Positions 11,791 through 21,881 of a stretch of 64,000 nt of DNA are shown in pieces (within the stretch, counting starts at the first letter, position 1; every line of letters begins with the position of its first letter). The notes beneath the pieces are model-generated. The model was not told where the DNA came from, searched no databases, and saw only the letters and a program-made list of their open reading frames with translations. The position numbers were made by a program, and so were the translations under genes. The DNA comes from Periconia sp. R9002 (lineage: Eukaryota > Ascomycota > Dothideomycetes > Pleosporales > Periconiaceae): contig JAMAHW010000085.1 in the NCBI GenBank assembly GCA_023627715.1, positions 1 to 64,000 of the forward strand, written 5' to 3'.

Positions 11791-12099
11791 GACGACCCAC
11801 GCTGGTCATTGTGCGTAGCCGAAAAGATGTTCTCGAAGATTGTCGAAGCAAGAAATGCGTTCCGAACCAATACCGGATTTATGGGATTTGGCCCTATAAC
11901 AACCAATCCTGGCGACGTGGTTGTTGTAATTTCTGGGGGAGATGTTCCGCTCATCCTACGACCCTGCCAAAACTACTATCTTCTTGTTGGGCAATCGTAC
12001 GTACATGGAATCATGCACGGGAAAATATTTGAAAATTGTCCTGGTTTCCAGGATGGGAGTGACGGATCTGTTCCTTTACAGGCCTTTGAGATTCGCTAA
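11791..12099 (+). pseudogene. C-terminal fragment of a HET (heterokaryon incompatibility) protein
   Basis: The segment encodes TGFMGFGPITTNPGDVVVVI, SGGDVPLILRP and YYLLVGQSYVHGIMHGK. This matches the conserved end of fungal HET-domain proteins (G.G...T.PGD.V....G...P..LRP......LVG..YVHGIMDGE). The HET domain proper (N-terminal) is absent. The fragment starts immediately after the NLR fragment and in a different frame context, so these are remnants of two genes or of one scrambled NLR/HET gene. Confidence 0.65.
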
Positions 12100-12897
12100 T
12101 AGTATTTGTGCAACGGGCGGTTTCATGAAGTCCGCATTCACTCGTGGGCGTGGGCGTGGGTGCAACATGACGCCGTCCAGTTCTATTTACTGGAGTGGCG
12201 CGGTGCACGTAGATGTGGACTATGTATTCTCCATAGGTTATTCAGATGCGTAAATCTAGACCAGCGATGGATTCACAGTTTATTTCAAACGATGTGCACA
12301 GTTGTGTGTGTAATGGGTCGGACCGGGAAAGCTTGTTGGTGAAGTACCTTTTTATCATTGATGTCAATTGTGCCAGGGATCTGGGACTGCCGGGTGTGTA
12401 CTCCGTGCTGTTCTTAGTACACTGAGACGGGGATAGAGATGCAGTGGGTTCATGGATCAAAGGTAGGGGCATGTGAGGGAAAGTGAGGAGGAGGATTCTG
12501 GGTGTAATGGGCTATTGCGATGAGATGGGATGTATGCGTGAGTTCAGGGGGTTGCTGTGCTGTATGCATAGTATGGACGGTGACCGGAAGCAGAGTGCCT
12601 TGCATTGACAGAATGGTCAGGGTTGGGGCGGTGCGTCTAGGTCTTGATTTGGGTTTGGGCTTGGTTTTACATAGGCATTAATCAACCTCCTTACCCGCGC
12701 TTTCCACCCAGCCTCCGCAACTCAGCTGTCCGCCATTTAATGATTACGTGGTATCAAATGCTCTAGTCTTTCTATTCATTTGAATATACTCTATAATTTA
12801 ACGCACCTAACTTTATCCCTAATACTATTCGGAACCAATTACACCAATCAATTGCGAAGAAGAAAATACTTTAATAAGTGTCCCCTTACCAATCGTA
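12100..12897. other. Intergenic, remnant-bordered
   Basis: I see no gene. The stretch holds a dispersed repeat copy at 12838-12875 and the 3' region of the dehydrogenase fusion gene on the minus strand. Confidence 0.4.
12838..12875 (+). repeat. Dispersed 38-bp repeat, copy 1
   Basis: Contains caatcaattgcgaagaag; the whole 38 bases recur at 50699-50736 with about two differences. This copy sits just past the stop codon of the 12.9-kb gene. Confidence 0.6.
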
Positions 12898-14781
12898 TCA
12901 AGGTAGATGCGCCAGCGTAATACCACTGTATGCACTGTCTGTCTGAAAGATCTTCTTCTTGTCAGTTCCATCGCTGTTAAACCTATACACAGTACCCCCT
13001 AGGTCAGTGACATAGATATGCTGGTTCGCAGCGTCAATCTTCAACCCAATAGCTTCGTGGAAATGTCTCGCCAATATCTTGAACTGCACAGCCTCTCCAT
13101 CCTGAGTCCCCACGTATGCTGAGTTCAATGTATTGCCGAGAGGGTACTCGCCACGATCAGTCCAGTACAGCGTCTGACTTTCTTCCTCGAGCTCCAAGTC
13201 AATAGGCTCGGGCAGCTTGTCGAAGAGTACTTCAATATCCGATCGCGAGGATGCCGTGTCACCTTTGGGCATCTCCATGTTCGCACGAAGAATGCGACCT
13301 TTACCGCCCTTAGAAGGCCCCTTTTGAGACCAGTAGAATTTGCCAGCTTTAGCGTCCACAGCGACACCGATACACCATTTGGTCTGGTCTTCGACGTCAC
13401 TGGAACTGTAATCCCCGGTCTGCAAGATGACTTGGTGGTTGCTGCCGTCAAAGTCGCAGCGATGAATGCGCAAGCCTTCACGGTCACAGAAGTAGAGTTT
13501 CTGATTCTGATGATCGATTTTGATTTGCTTGGGCGTATGAACTTGGGCTTCTGGGATGACTGTTTGAATGTCGGATCCGTCCAGATTGGACGACATGACG
13601 CTTCCGTTGTTTGCGGATGGTGATTTGCCCATGTTGGTCCAGAATAACCTGCCAGCAGAGATAGACACATCAATTCCGTCTGGCATGAACTGTCCGCTGA
13701 CGAGAGTGCGCACATTGCTACCGTAGGCAGAGGCTGTCATGATGCTACCAGATATGGAGGCTTTTGTCAAGTCGGTAACATTGCTACCTATGCCAATATC
13801 TAGGAAGTAGAGTTTCGGTGCAGCAGGATTGTCATGGTGCTCGCTTTTGTCTTTTGAGCTCTTGCTCGTTTCACCAGCAGGGTAGAGACCTCCTTTATCA
13901 GACTTTGCGCCGAGTCTACCCTTCTCGACATAATTCTTCTGGAGCCAATCTCTGGCTGTTGAATCCAAGTGTCGTTCCTGGACATAGTTGTCTTCGATGA
14001 ACGCCACGGTGTCTAGGCCGACGTTGTCCATCATACCACAGGGTCCGACTGGGTTATCTTTGAACATAGTTAGGAAGAGTTTGTCAATCTCTTTTGGTTC
14101 CGAGACTCCTTCCGCCATGATCAACAGGGTCTCTCTCTTTATTGCCGCCCATAGCCGATTGAAAATGAAACCGGTTGACTCTTTGCGTGCGATAGCCGAA
14201 GTCATTCCAGCGTCCTCAAGTTTAGACTTTAGGAACTGCAAAACATCTGTATCCGTCTCTCCACAGGTCATGAGCTCAACGAGGTTGTTGCTTGGCGGCA
14301 TGTAGTAATGCATGTTGCAGACGCGTGGGCGTCGCTTCGGATCCACCTTATCGAGCATGAGTCGTGACTTGTATGAAGATGAGTTCGTCGCCAGTATGCA
14401 ATCTTCCGGTGCGTGCCGGTCGAGCTGACCCATCATTGATATTTTGAGGTCCAGCTTCTCTGGTAATGCCTCGATGACAAGCCACGAGTTTTTGACGGCT
14501 GACTCCATGCTATCGGTTGTGCTAAAGTTAGCTTGTTTGCGTTGATTCCCCGTGAGTGCTGCATATTTACTCCGGTTGTGATCGACGTAAAAAGTTGCCG
14601 CGTTCCTCTGCTGCTCGTTGAGGTCACATAGAATTGTCTCGTAGCCTGAAGCTACCCAGGACGAAGCAATGCGTCGACCGAGAACTCCTCCCCCTAGGAC
14701 TGCGATTGGTCGTGACGAAATGTCTGGTGATTTCCATCCTTCCTGAATAGGTGTCGATGATCGCTGACGCGGAGACAACAT
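12898..14781 (-). CDS. 3-hydroxyacyl-CoA dehydrogenase-like protein fused to a YWTD beta-propeller, 627 aa
   Basis: A single intronless frame. Residues about 25-310 form a 3-hydroxyacyl-CoA dehydrogenase: an NAD-binding motif (AVLGGGVLGRRIASSW, GxGxxG), the LATNSSSY segment where family members carry the catalytic-site Ser/Asn, NMHYYMPPSNNLVELM with the catalytic His region, and the C-terminal helical domain (FIFNRLWAAIKRETL, GPCGMMDNVGLD). Residues about 330-627 form an LDL-receptor-type YWTD propeller (KLYFLDIGIGSNV, RLFWTNMGK, KLYFCDREGLRIHRCDFDG, TLYWTDRGEY, HIYVTDLGGTVYRFNSDG). There is no signal peptide, so both halves are expected in the cytosol or peroxisome; the C-terminus HLP is not a PTS1. 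The dehydrogenase half should oxidise a 3-hydroxyacid or acyl-CoA with NAD; the propeller role is unknown. Both halves look intact. Confidence 0.85.
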   Translation of the reverse strand: MLSPRQRSSTPIQEGWKSPDISSRPIAVLGGGVLGRRIASSWVASGYETILCDLNEQQRNAATFYVDHNRSKYAALTGNQRKQANFSTTDSMESAVKNSWLVIEALPEKLDLKISMMGQLDRHAPEDCILATNSSSYKSRLMLDKVDPKRRPRVCNMHYYMPPSNNLVELMTCGETDTDVLQFLKSKLEDAGMTSAIARKESTGFIFNRLWAAIKRETLLIMAEGVSEPKEIDKLFLTMFKDNPVGPCGMMDNVGLDTVAFIEDNYVQERHLDSTARDWLQKNYVEKGRLGAKSDKGGLYPAGETSKSSKDKSEHHDNPAAPKLYFLDIGIGSNVTDLTKASISGSIMTASAYGSNVRTLVSGQFMPDGIDVSISAGRLFWTNMGKSPSANNGSVMSSNLDGSDIQTVIPEAQVHTPKQIKIDHQNQKLYFCDREGLRIHRCDFDGSNHQVILQTGDYSSSDVEDQTKWCIGVAVDAKAGKFYWSQKGPSKGGKGRILRANMEMPKGDTASSRSDIEVLFDKLPEPIDLELEEESQTLYWTDRGEYPLGNTLNSAYVGTQDGEAVQFKILARHFHEAIGLKIDAANQHIYVTDLGGTVYRFNSDGTDKKKIFQTDSAYSGITLAHLP

Positions 14782-15583
14782 CGTGGTTTATTGCAATCAA
14801 TATCCTAAAATCCAAATGACCCGCAGTGCCGATATTTCTGGGTGGTTTTATCTTTGTCTGGATTTACCAGTGTTATTGTTACAACGGGCATGCTCGGCGA
14901 AGAGATACGTTTAGCGCTAACACATTCGTGGTTGCGCATCTGCTAGCTCAAAATTTCTTAGACAAGCTTCCCGACCATGCCGCCCACCTCTAAAAACAAA
15001 CCTCGGTTTATCGGTTTGTCCTATTCAAGAGCGTTAACTGGAAGGTGTTCGGCGTCCCGTATTTCGGTGTCCGATGTCCGACATTTCTATAACGTATTTG
15101 CCTTCCGGTAGGCCTGTCGAGCTCATCATGGCGATCACACAACATGTTTTACTCCTGTCCTCTATGCTCTGTATAATAATTCAATTACATAGTCTAGGAG
15201 AATAGACAATTCCAAAAGTCCCCACGTTTACCGTTCGCTGGAGTTCGAAGGTCGTTTGCTAATGCTAGAATAAATATCCATCCCTTGCCAGATCCAGCTT
15301 AAGTTCATCATTGGCGTGCGAACCAGATCTTGAGGCTGATTCTTTGGAAGATATACCGTTGTTGAAGGGTGCATATCCTGAAGTTCGAGTCCTGCATTTG
15401 CTCATTGAGTTATTCAACCGTCGACACTACGGTGCATGTGGCACTTCTTAAATAGCTCCTTGAAGCCACAACAACAACAACTAGAAGGTGAATATCTCAT
15501 CTTGCGGTTTCGAGATCTTGCCTTGAAAACTAAGTCACCACCAAGACTCTACAGCCAGAGGTTGCAAGCTTGAAAATACCTGG
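14782..15583. other. Promoter-side intergenic region
   Basis: Upstream of the dehydrogenase fusion gene. I see no gene or RNA. Confidence 0.4.
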
Positions 15584-15987
15584 TCATTTGAAGCCTCTTT
15601 CTTGCAAAATCTTCACCATGCTTTCCACCATAGGGTCCGGTTTACAACCAAGCACTTTCGAGTCCATGCTCGAGGGCGCAGGTAGAAACTCTTCGATCAT
15701 TTCCTTGTTGACGCGACCTTTTCTTCCCTGGCACCTCTCTTGAAAATTACTGAGCACATTATGTACCTTGAACTGGTCGTGCTTCTCTGCAAACTGTCTA
15801 GCTCTCCATTTAACAGGGATATCATCTTTAGTCTTGCTGGCGTAGATAAGCGTAATCGTGGTGTCGTCCCGCGGGTCTTCGCAGATGCGACGAATAATTT
15901 GGAACATGGGTTTAATGCCGGTTCCGCCCGCGATCATGCCGAGCTCTTTCACCAGTTCATGCCTGATAGCAATATGCAGTCCTGTGG
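15584..15987 (-). pseudogene. C-terminal NAD-binding half of an NADH-cytochrome b5 reductase
   Basis: The frame encodes HELVKELGMIAGGTGIKPMF, then ICEDPRDDTTITLIYASKT and EMIEEFLPAPSSMDSKVLGC, ending ILQERGFK. This is the NAD-binding domain of cytochrome b5 reductases. The GPPPM-type nicotinamide motif is changed to CKPDPM, and the FAD-binding half (RPYTP/GxxS motifs) is missing upstream. With half the enzyme gone and a key motif altered, it is a remnant. Confidence 0.7.
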
Positions 15988-16759
15988 ACGTAGTAGAGGT
16001 TTAGATAATGTCATTCATTTTTATCATTAGAAAATACAGTTTCTGGTGTATACTCTGCTTATTCTATAGCTTACAAGACATTTTATAGTGCTATTGCTTT
16101 TTTCTTTGTTTCATCAATTTAACACGTCCTTTGTTTTTGATTTACTTTAGTTTGTCTATCTTTTGATTTCTGCAGTTGCGGCGTCTATATCGTCCATATT
16201 TGTGGTCCAATAGGAGGTTGAATGTGGATAGGAGGATAGGCCGAGGATCTCGGCAGCCCGAACACTAATAGGTAGCCTAAGTTGATGCGCACCGAACACC
16301 GAACTTTCGTACGAGGCGTGTGCGGATGGGGATTGACCAGTCTAGCGTAACATGAAGATTTACAACAATGACGACAATAAACTTGATTTGCATGTGCTGG
16401 ACGATCTTCCGGCGGCAATCTAGGCCAAGTAGCCAACATCGTTCTGTGGGAGCAGCCGTCCAAGCTCGCGCTATGAATTCCCGAATCTTTAGTACTACTT
16501 TGCTCGCAAGCTGAGTCGGTCGAACAAGATAACGCCCATTAACAAAGTGTCGCAAACGATGATAAGTTACGGAAGTATACGTCATGTGTACGTTAATTAG
16601 TCTGTATACTGTTCTTGTATGCTGTGCTTGCATCATTAATGTGTATCATGACTGTCCTTATTGCACGTAGAAAAGTTCGTCCTAACCTGTTGAAAGTTAT
16701 TGTATCGTGAAGCTTCAGTTTAATTGATTTTGATCAATCCCCACAAACTTCGTTCCAAC
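15988..16759. other. Intergenic between two gene fragments
   Basis: No convincing gene. AT-rich around 16030-16150. The FAD half of the reductase is not found here in any frame. Confidence 0.35.
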
Positions 16760-17395
16760 ATGACCAGCAGAGGCTTCTACCTGGTTGGTCAAAGTACGGA
16801 TCGATACTAGCAAAAGATCCATATCGACCAGTATCATGACTTTGAAGCTCTGCAGGTAGCCATAGCTGAGCGGTATAGTATCATCCTGCCAGCCAGCATT
16901 GGACTACAGGACTCAAAGGGTGACCATGTATCCGACCTAGATGCAGTGTTGGACACCGACAGAAACCTTGGCATTACTGTAGACGGACAGCCCATTCGAG
17001 ACCCTTCAAGACGACTTCCATTCATTGTCCATTGTGGTCTTTACTGGCTATTCTGCGAATGTTCCAAAGCAGTAGTCGACGGAAACACGAAGCGAGACTA
17101 CGACGCGCAGGCTTTAATATGCGAGGCGAACCTAGTGACTGTCCTTGCCAATCTTCACTTTCATCAGCCAACCAATATGGATTCTGCATATGCAATAGGC
17201 TTGGCAGTAAGCTGTTTTTCTTTTATTGCAAAAGACAATTCAAAGGCCTTATTCCAACTGATCTTGCCTGATAAGCCAAAAGGTTTGGCGAGACATCGGA
17301 ACCGTGTTCGCTTACTGGTGGCGAAAAGACTTGCAAATCATGCTGCAAACATGCATTGGTGCAGGCGGCAAGGCCGGAAATCCCGCACGCGCTGA
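16760..17395 (+). pseudogene. 5' fragment resembling the N-terminus of a fungal P450-type protein
   Basis: From the ATG at 16760 the frame reads MTSRGFYLVGQSTDRY, then TAG at 16808-16810, then continues open with QKIHIDQYHDFEALQVAIA, IILPASIGLQDSKGD and NLGITVDGQPIRDP. From memory, this resembles a PB1-like N-terminal extension ahead of certain fungal cytochrome P450s (pattern VGQST..YxKF..DLExLQ..VA). The frame stays open to 17395, but residues after PIRDP match nothing I know and contain no P450 motifs. A nonsense codon and loss of the catalytic part make it a remnant. The family assignment is an inference and uncertain. Confidence 0.4.
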
Positions 17396-17516
17396 AAGAG
17401 GCTAGCATAGCTTTCATGCTGGTAAGCCGACAGTCGTGACCCTAAAAACGAGCCACAGGAAGCTCCTCCCTTTAGGCCAATTCACCTGTCTATACGACGC
17501 CTGCAAAACCATCCAA

Positions 17517-18487
17517 ATGGCGGTTCCCGATCCTGTAGCAGTTATCGATCTCCTGTCCTACGGCCCGCACCGCTACGAGACGGGGCGGAAGCAAGTCACT
17601 CTGGCTTTGGGAGGGCTTTACATCGCCTCAACTACAGTCTCGGCAAAACCTAAGCTAGTCTGGGAGACTGAGACAGGCTACGGGCGTTACTATATCCCTA
17701 TCGCAGCGTTACATGCAGACATCAAGCGTCTTCTGAACGGCTCGGTGGCAGCTGATGGTGGCGATAATATCATCTCACAGATAAACACAGGACTAGACAT
17801 CGTGGAGATTGTCAGCGCGACCCAGAATGAATCTAAAGCCGCGATTGAGAGATTGACGGTAGGAAGCAAATCGACCACCTGGGTGCGTTTTCTCGAAGGT
17901 CCGTTCAAGGATTTCGTCAGATTTGAGCGACACGAGGTTGGTAAGTTGATTCTCTGCCTGCCCCTCTAAAATTTCTTTCCCCACGGGAGCATGATCCGGA
18001 CAGCTGACTCTTGGGCTTCGAGACGAATGGTTCGAAAACGGAGCCATATCTGTGTCCATCAAGAACCCATACAAGCGCATCGACACAACCGCCGTCTCTC
18101 AACATGTAGTCGTAAAAGTTGATGGTGAGGTTATTGCTGAGTCGAACGCCGCTGTTCTACTTAACGAGACAGGGCAAGTGGAGACATACTACATTCCTGC
18201 GACTAGCATCAAGAATTGGGGAGCCGTGGAAAAAAGTCAGTTAAGAACGGCATGTCCATACAAAGGAGAGGCATCGTAAGTCCCTTGCAATCACTTACCT
18301 ACCAACGAGAATGAAAATGGCTCATTATTTCATCAGCTATCTTTCTATCACTGTCCATGGCCAGAAATTCGAGAATTTGATATGGTATTATCCGTACCCA
18401 ACGCACGAGAGTGCGGCCGTCGAAGGCTTGATTAGTTTTTATCGGAAAAGTGGGGTCCAAATTCTCGTGGATGGCGTAGGGATCTAA
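17517..18487 (+). CDS. Tandem DUF427 domain protein, 280 aa
   Basis: Three exons: 17517-17936, 18004-18275 and 18337-18487. The second domain is clear: VVVKVDGEVIAESNAAVLLN, VETYYIPATSIKN, ACPYKGEASYLSITVHGQ and LIWYYPYPTHESAAVEG, the DUF427 order (V.V.G..IA.S..A..L......YY.P......CPYKGEASY.SV...........Y..P...). The first domain is more diverged (QVTLALGGLYIASTT, GRYYIPIAALHADIKRLL). Intron 2 (GTAAGT..CAG) is good. Intron 1 keeps frame only with a weak GTTGGT donor at 17937; the strong GTAAGT at 17941 would shift the frame, so this gene may be damaged or its model slightly wrong. DUF427 is a small beta-rich domain of unknown function, common in bacteria and fungi. Confidence 0.65.
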
Positions 18488-18865
18488 TGCACTCCACTCC
18501 ATCGAAATCCCTACTATTTAGCAGGTGTATGTTCGGATCATTCACTTTCTTCTATAGGGGCCCAGGTTCTTCACACAATTTATAGTTCGAGTACTGTTCA
18601 TTGTCATCAAGATTGAAACTATTATATATTGATTCAAGGTATATGCTGGTTGTACTAAAAACTTTTCCAAAGCACGGCATGCACGCTTTCCAACACTCTC
18701 TGAGTGTCTGGCACCGGTGAAGGCACCGAATGACTGATGATTTTCTTTTTCTCATCCTCCTCTTCGCCCTCTTCTTCGCCCTCGGTTCTTCAGGTAGGCA
18801 TGAGGCTTTCCGGGTCCGCAGACATGTGTGCATCTGCCAAGTATCTGCTGACGCACCGCTCTGCT
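18488..18865. other. Convergent intergenic region
   Basis: Holds the 3' ends of the DUF427 gene and the transporter gene. No gene seen. Confidence 0.4.
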
Positions 18866-20387
18866 TCACACCTTGCCGAAGTAGAAGAGACCCTTCTTGT
18901 TAGTCCGCGTATAGTGCATGCATACGGCAGCAACGAGGAGCCCGACACCAGAAAAAATGAAAACGTCATCATAGTTTGCTTTGGAGGGATCTGCAACTCC
19001 ACTTGAGTCTTTGGGCGTCTGCGACTTGAGAATCTCGCCGGCAATTGGGGCCCCAATAAGAGTACCGAGGGAACAAATAGTAAGCATCATTCCGATTCTA
19101 GTACCAATTTTGTTTAGCTCAGGTGAAAGGAGGCCGACTACCGCGGGTGCTGAATTAGTCAAACCACCGGAAAAGAAGCTGTACAGAATTGATATTGCAA
19201 GGAGATTACCTGTCTTGTGGACGGTAAGCCACAGCAGGCAGATAAGCCCTGAAATGTAGGTGATTGGAATGATGACGTTGAGGTTACCAACCCTATCTGA
19301 GTTAGCATCCGCAGCTTCAGATTGGAAAAGAAAACCTGCCTATCAGCGATAAAGTTGGGAACAATGCGACCCAGTGTGCCAGCTGCATTCATGATGGCGA
19401 GGGTATAGAAAGAGAGATGTTCGCTTGCGCCCACTCGAAGTGCAAAAGTTTCGATGTAGAAGAAGGGAATGAAGTAGGACATGAAAGCAAGAGCTAAGCC
19501 TAAGACGAATGCAGAATACGCAGGATCCTTGAACGATTCTATGTCAACCAGTGGACCGGCTTTGCGTGGAGGTAAGCGGGGCCGCAGCAGTGCAAATCCA
19601 ACAAGAAGGGATGCCAACATAATAAACCCCATTGCCCGAGTGGCCCATGGAAATCCAGAGTGGTTAATGATTTCACGGACTGCAATGGGGTAGATGATGC
19701 CGCCTAGAACAACATGCGTCAATTTTCTGATCGACGTATCCAAGTTCAGACCAGCGATGGCTTACCGACACTACTTCCGCTTGCTACCACACCCATCGCA
19801 AGGGCTCGTTTTGTGGAAAAGTAGGTGCCAACCAGAGACACTCCGCAGGTGAAAATGATTCCGGAGCCGATACCGACTGTCACTCCCTGGGAAAGAAAGA
19901 TTTGGTAATATTTGGTACTCAGCGACGTCATCATCATACCAAACACTTCTAGAAAGGTCCCAATAGCGAAGAAGACGTTGTAGTAACCCGCATCAAGGGC
20001 ACGCCCACCTATGACCCCAACAAACAGCAGCAAGAATGCCTGAATCGAGCCGATCCATGATATTTCAGATGGAGTTGATGTTGATAGTAGGTTTGTTGAA
20101 TAGTAAGCTTGGAAGACGCCAAATGTATTTGCCATTCCCCTGCAAGCCAGTTAGTTTTCAAGGATGACAGGAGCCCAGGCGGCGCACCAGCTGTTCAGGA
20201 CAAACAAGAAGCCTCCCGTCACTGCCAACCAAGCTTTCAAGCCACCGTTTAGTGGGGGCGATGGAATAGCGGCTTGGACGACTGGGACGGCGGCCCCTTC
20301 CCAGGCGTGCTTCTCGCTTTCAGTCGAGGCAACATCGCGTGGTGGAATTGAACCTTCGTCAAGGTTGGATTGAGAGTGAGTCGACAT
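18866..20387 (-). CDS. MFS transporter, monocarboxylate-transporter (MCT/MCH) type, 454 aa
   Basis: Four exons: 20188-20387, 19766-20139, 19340-19703 and 18866-19292, 1365 coding bases. A hydrophilic N-terminus (about 55 residues) precedes twelve membrane segments. Typical MCT features are NGGLKAWLAVTGGFLFVLNSWG before TM1, SEISWIGSIQAFLLLFVG, ISQ-like GSGIIFTCGVSLVGTYFSTK and RAMGFIMLASLLVGFALLRP at the N-half end; the C-half has FYIETFALRVGASEHLSFY and NAAGTLGRIVPNFIADRVG. Intron 3 works in frame only as a GC..AG intron (GCAGGT at 19339, GATAG ending at 19293), which restores the conserved ADRVGNLNV. The likely substrate class is a monocarboxylate, riboflavin or related small molecule. Two CGG-N7-CCG sites lie 185-240 bp upstream. 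Confidence 0.85.
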
Positions 20388-20571
20388 TTTGGATCCTCGC
20401 GCAACAAAGAAATGGTGAACTAATCGGCCTAGCAGAGGAGAGTGTAGGAAAAGCAAAGTAAGGGATAAGAAAGATGGTGTCGAGGTTCAGAAATAGGAGA
20501 ATGTTGAATGAAGCTCTCAGACCTTGGTCGCGACGCGATGCAATGTTTCTGATCTCAGGCACGTCGTGAAT

Positions 20572-20628
20572 CGGACATATTCCGCGATGCTTATTGATTT
20601 CAGTCCCAAACGAATCGGACATGTCCCG
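20572..20628. promoter_or_regulatory. Paired CGG-N7-CCG palindromes, candidate Zn2Cys6 operator
   Basis: CGG-ACATATT-CCG at 20572-20584 and CGG-ACATGTC-CCG at 20616-20628, each embedded in a near-identical 24-base direct repeat spaced 44 bp. Inverted CGG half-sites with a fixed spacer are typical targets of fungal Zn2Cys6 regulators. They lie 185-241 bp upstream of the MCT-type transporter start codon, a suitable place for its control. Direct evidence is only the sequence. Confidence 0.5.
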
Positions 20629-21881
20629 CGGTGCTTAGAAATTTTTGCATTCACTGTGCCTCCCTTTTGCATTTGGGGCGTACCACAGTAATCATTGCTC
20701 ACTTAAGACGTGCATCACGATTGACAGCACGAACTGGATAAGCAATGGCGAATGAGTGTTCAGCCGCTTCGAACATGCTGCTGGGCCCGGCTTATCCTTG
20801 ACTATTTAATGGCCATGCCTGTCCTCCATAACGCATCCTTCGCTTCAGGCCCCCAAAGTCTCGCGGGTAAGGCCTTAGCGACGTCTCCATAGTCCAGAGC
20901 CGCGGCCCGCTGACTAGCACGATCCGTGCCGCCAGAGTTAAATACTATAGCGGGCCGGCACGCGGTGGATAAAAAAGCCTAGACACCCAAAAACGTCGCA
21001 ATTTCTACGCAGCAGAACACCCCAACTACGAGTATTTTCCTACATTTAAGTATGCAGGGGAAGTGGAGTTTAGAAGAAAAGCCCATAAAATTAATTCTAG
21101 GCTTTAATTCTTTTATTTCGCTTGGATAGGAACTTTGGAAGTCGTAGAGAGATTCGTTTTGGGCTAGTTTAGGTTGTGTAATTAGTGTCCGAGGTCTTTT
21201 TTCTACCGCGTGGCCGGTTACGCTAGTGCTGCACTCTATTCCTACGTAAAAGCTACGCTCAGCACCAAGGCCAGGCAGGAGCCCAAGCCATCGAAGATGC
21301 TGCGGCTTTGGGAATCTTCTTTGAAGCTGCTGTTAAGGAGGATATCAGAGAAGATCCAGCGTGCTTATCAAAGAGACTACTGTATGAATGAATGTATTGA
21401 CGTGAACAAGGTCACGTGCTTCCCTGTATATATCAAGTCTCTCATAGTACTGCACCATCACTCAATCAATCACTTTCTCCTTCTCTAAAGTTTCATGCTC
21501 ATCATTGTCCTCCAACAACTACAGCTTTTTTGAGATGTTCGAAGCCGCCACGCAGCAGCAATGCAGATCTTTTCGAATGTTGGCCAGGAACAAGGGGAGC
21601 GTGTTGCTGCAGCAGTTAAACTTCACGTTGATGGTCCAGTTCCAAACACTCTTGCGGAATCCATGATGTACAACTTTAGCTACGATGTCCGGGAGCACAG
21701 TTTCAGTTTTCTGAAGGAAGCGGGTATTTGAAGGATCTCTTTTTGGGGAACATCTACCAATGTTGAACTTCAGGTAGACAGTAACGTTGAGTGCAAGTTC
21801 ACAGAGGCTGTAAGATGACGTCTAGTGTTCCAGCACCTGCGCCTCTACTAAAGTGCTGGCGGCAATACTTTACCCCTTCTT
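20629..21881. other. Intergenic with unassigned open frames
   Basis: An open frame at 21210-21488 (+) and coding-like text around 21560-21725 (for example HVDGPVPNTLAESMMYNFSY) suggest the remains of a gene, but I recognise no family and no start-to-stop frame. Confidence 0.3.

Noticed and set aside
15360..15400. tRNA-like T-arm text (gttcgagtcctgc)
   Set aside because: No matching acceptor, D or anticodon stems around it; I found no tRNA in the window.
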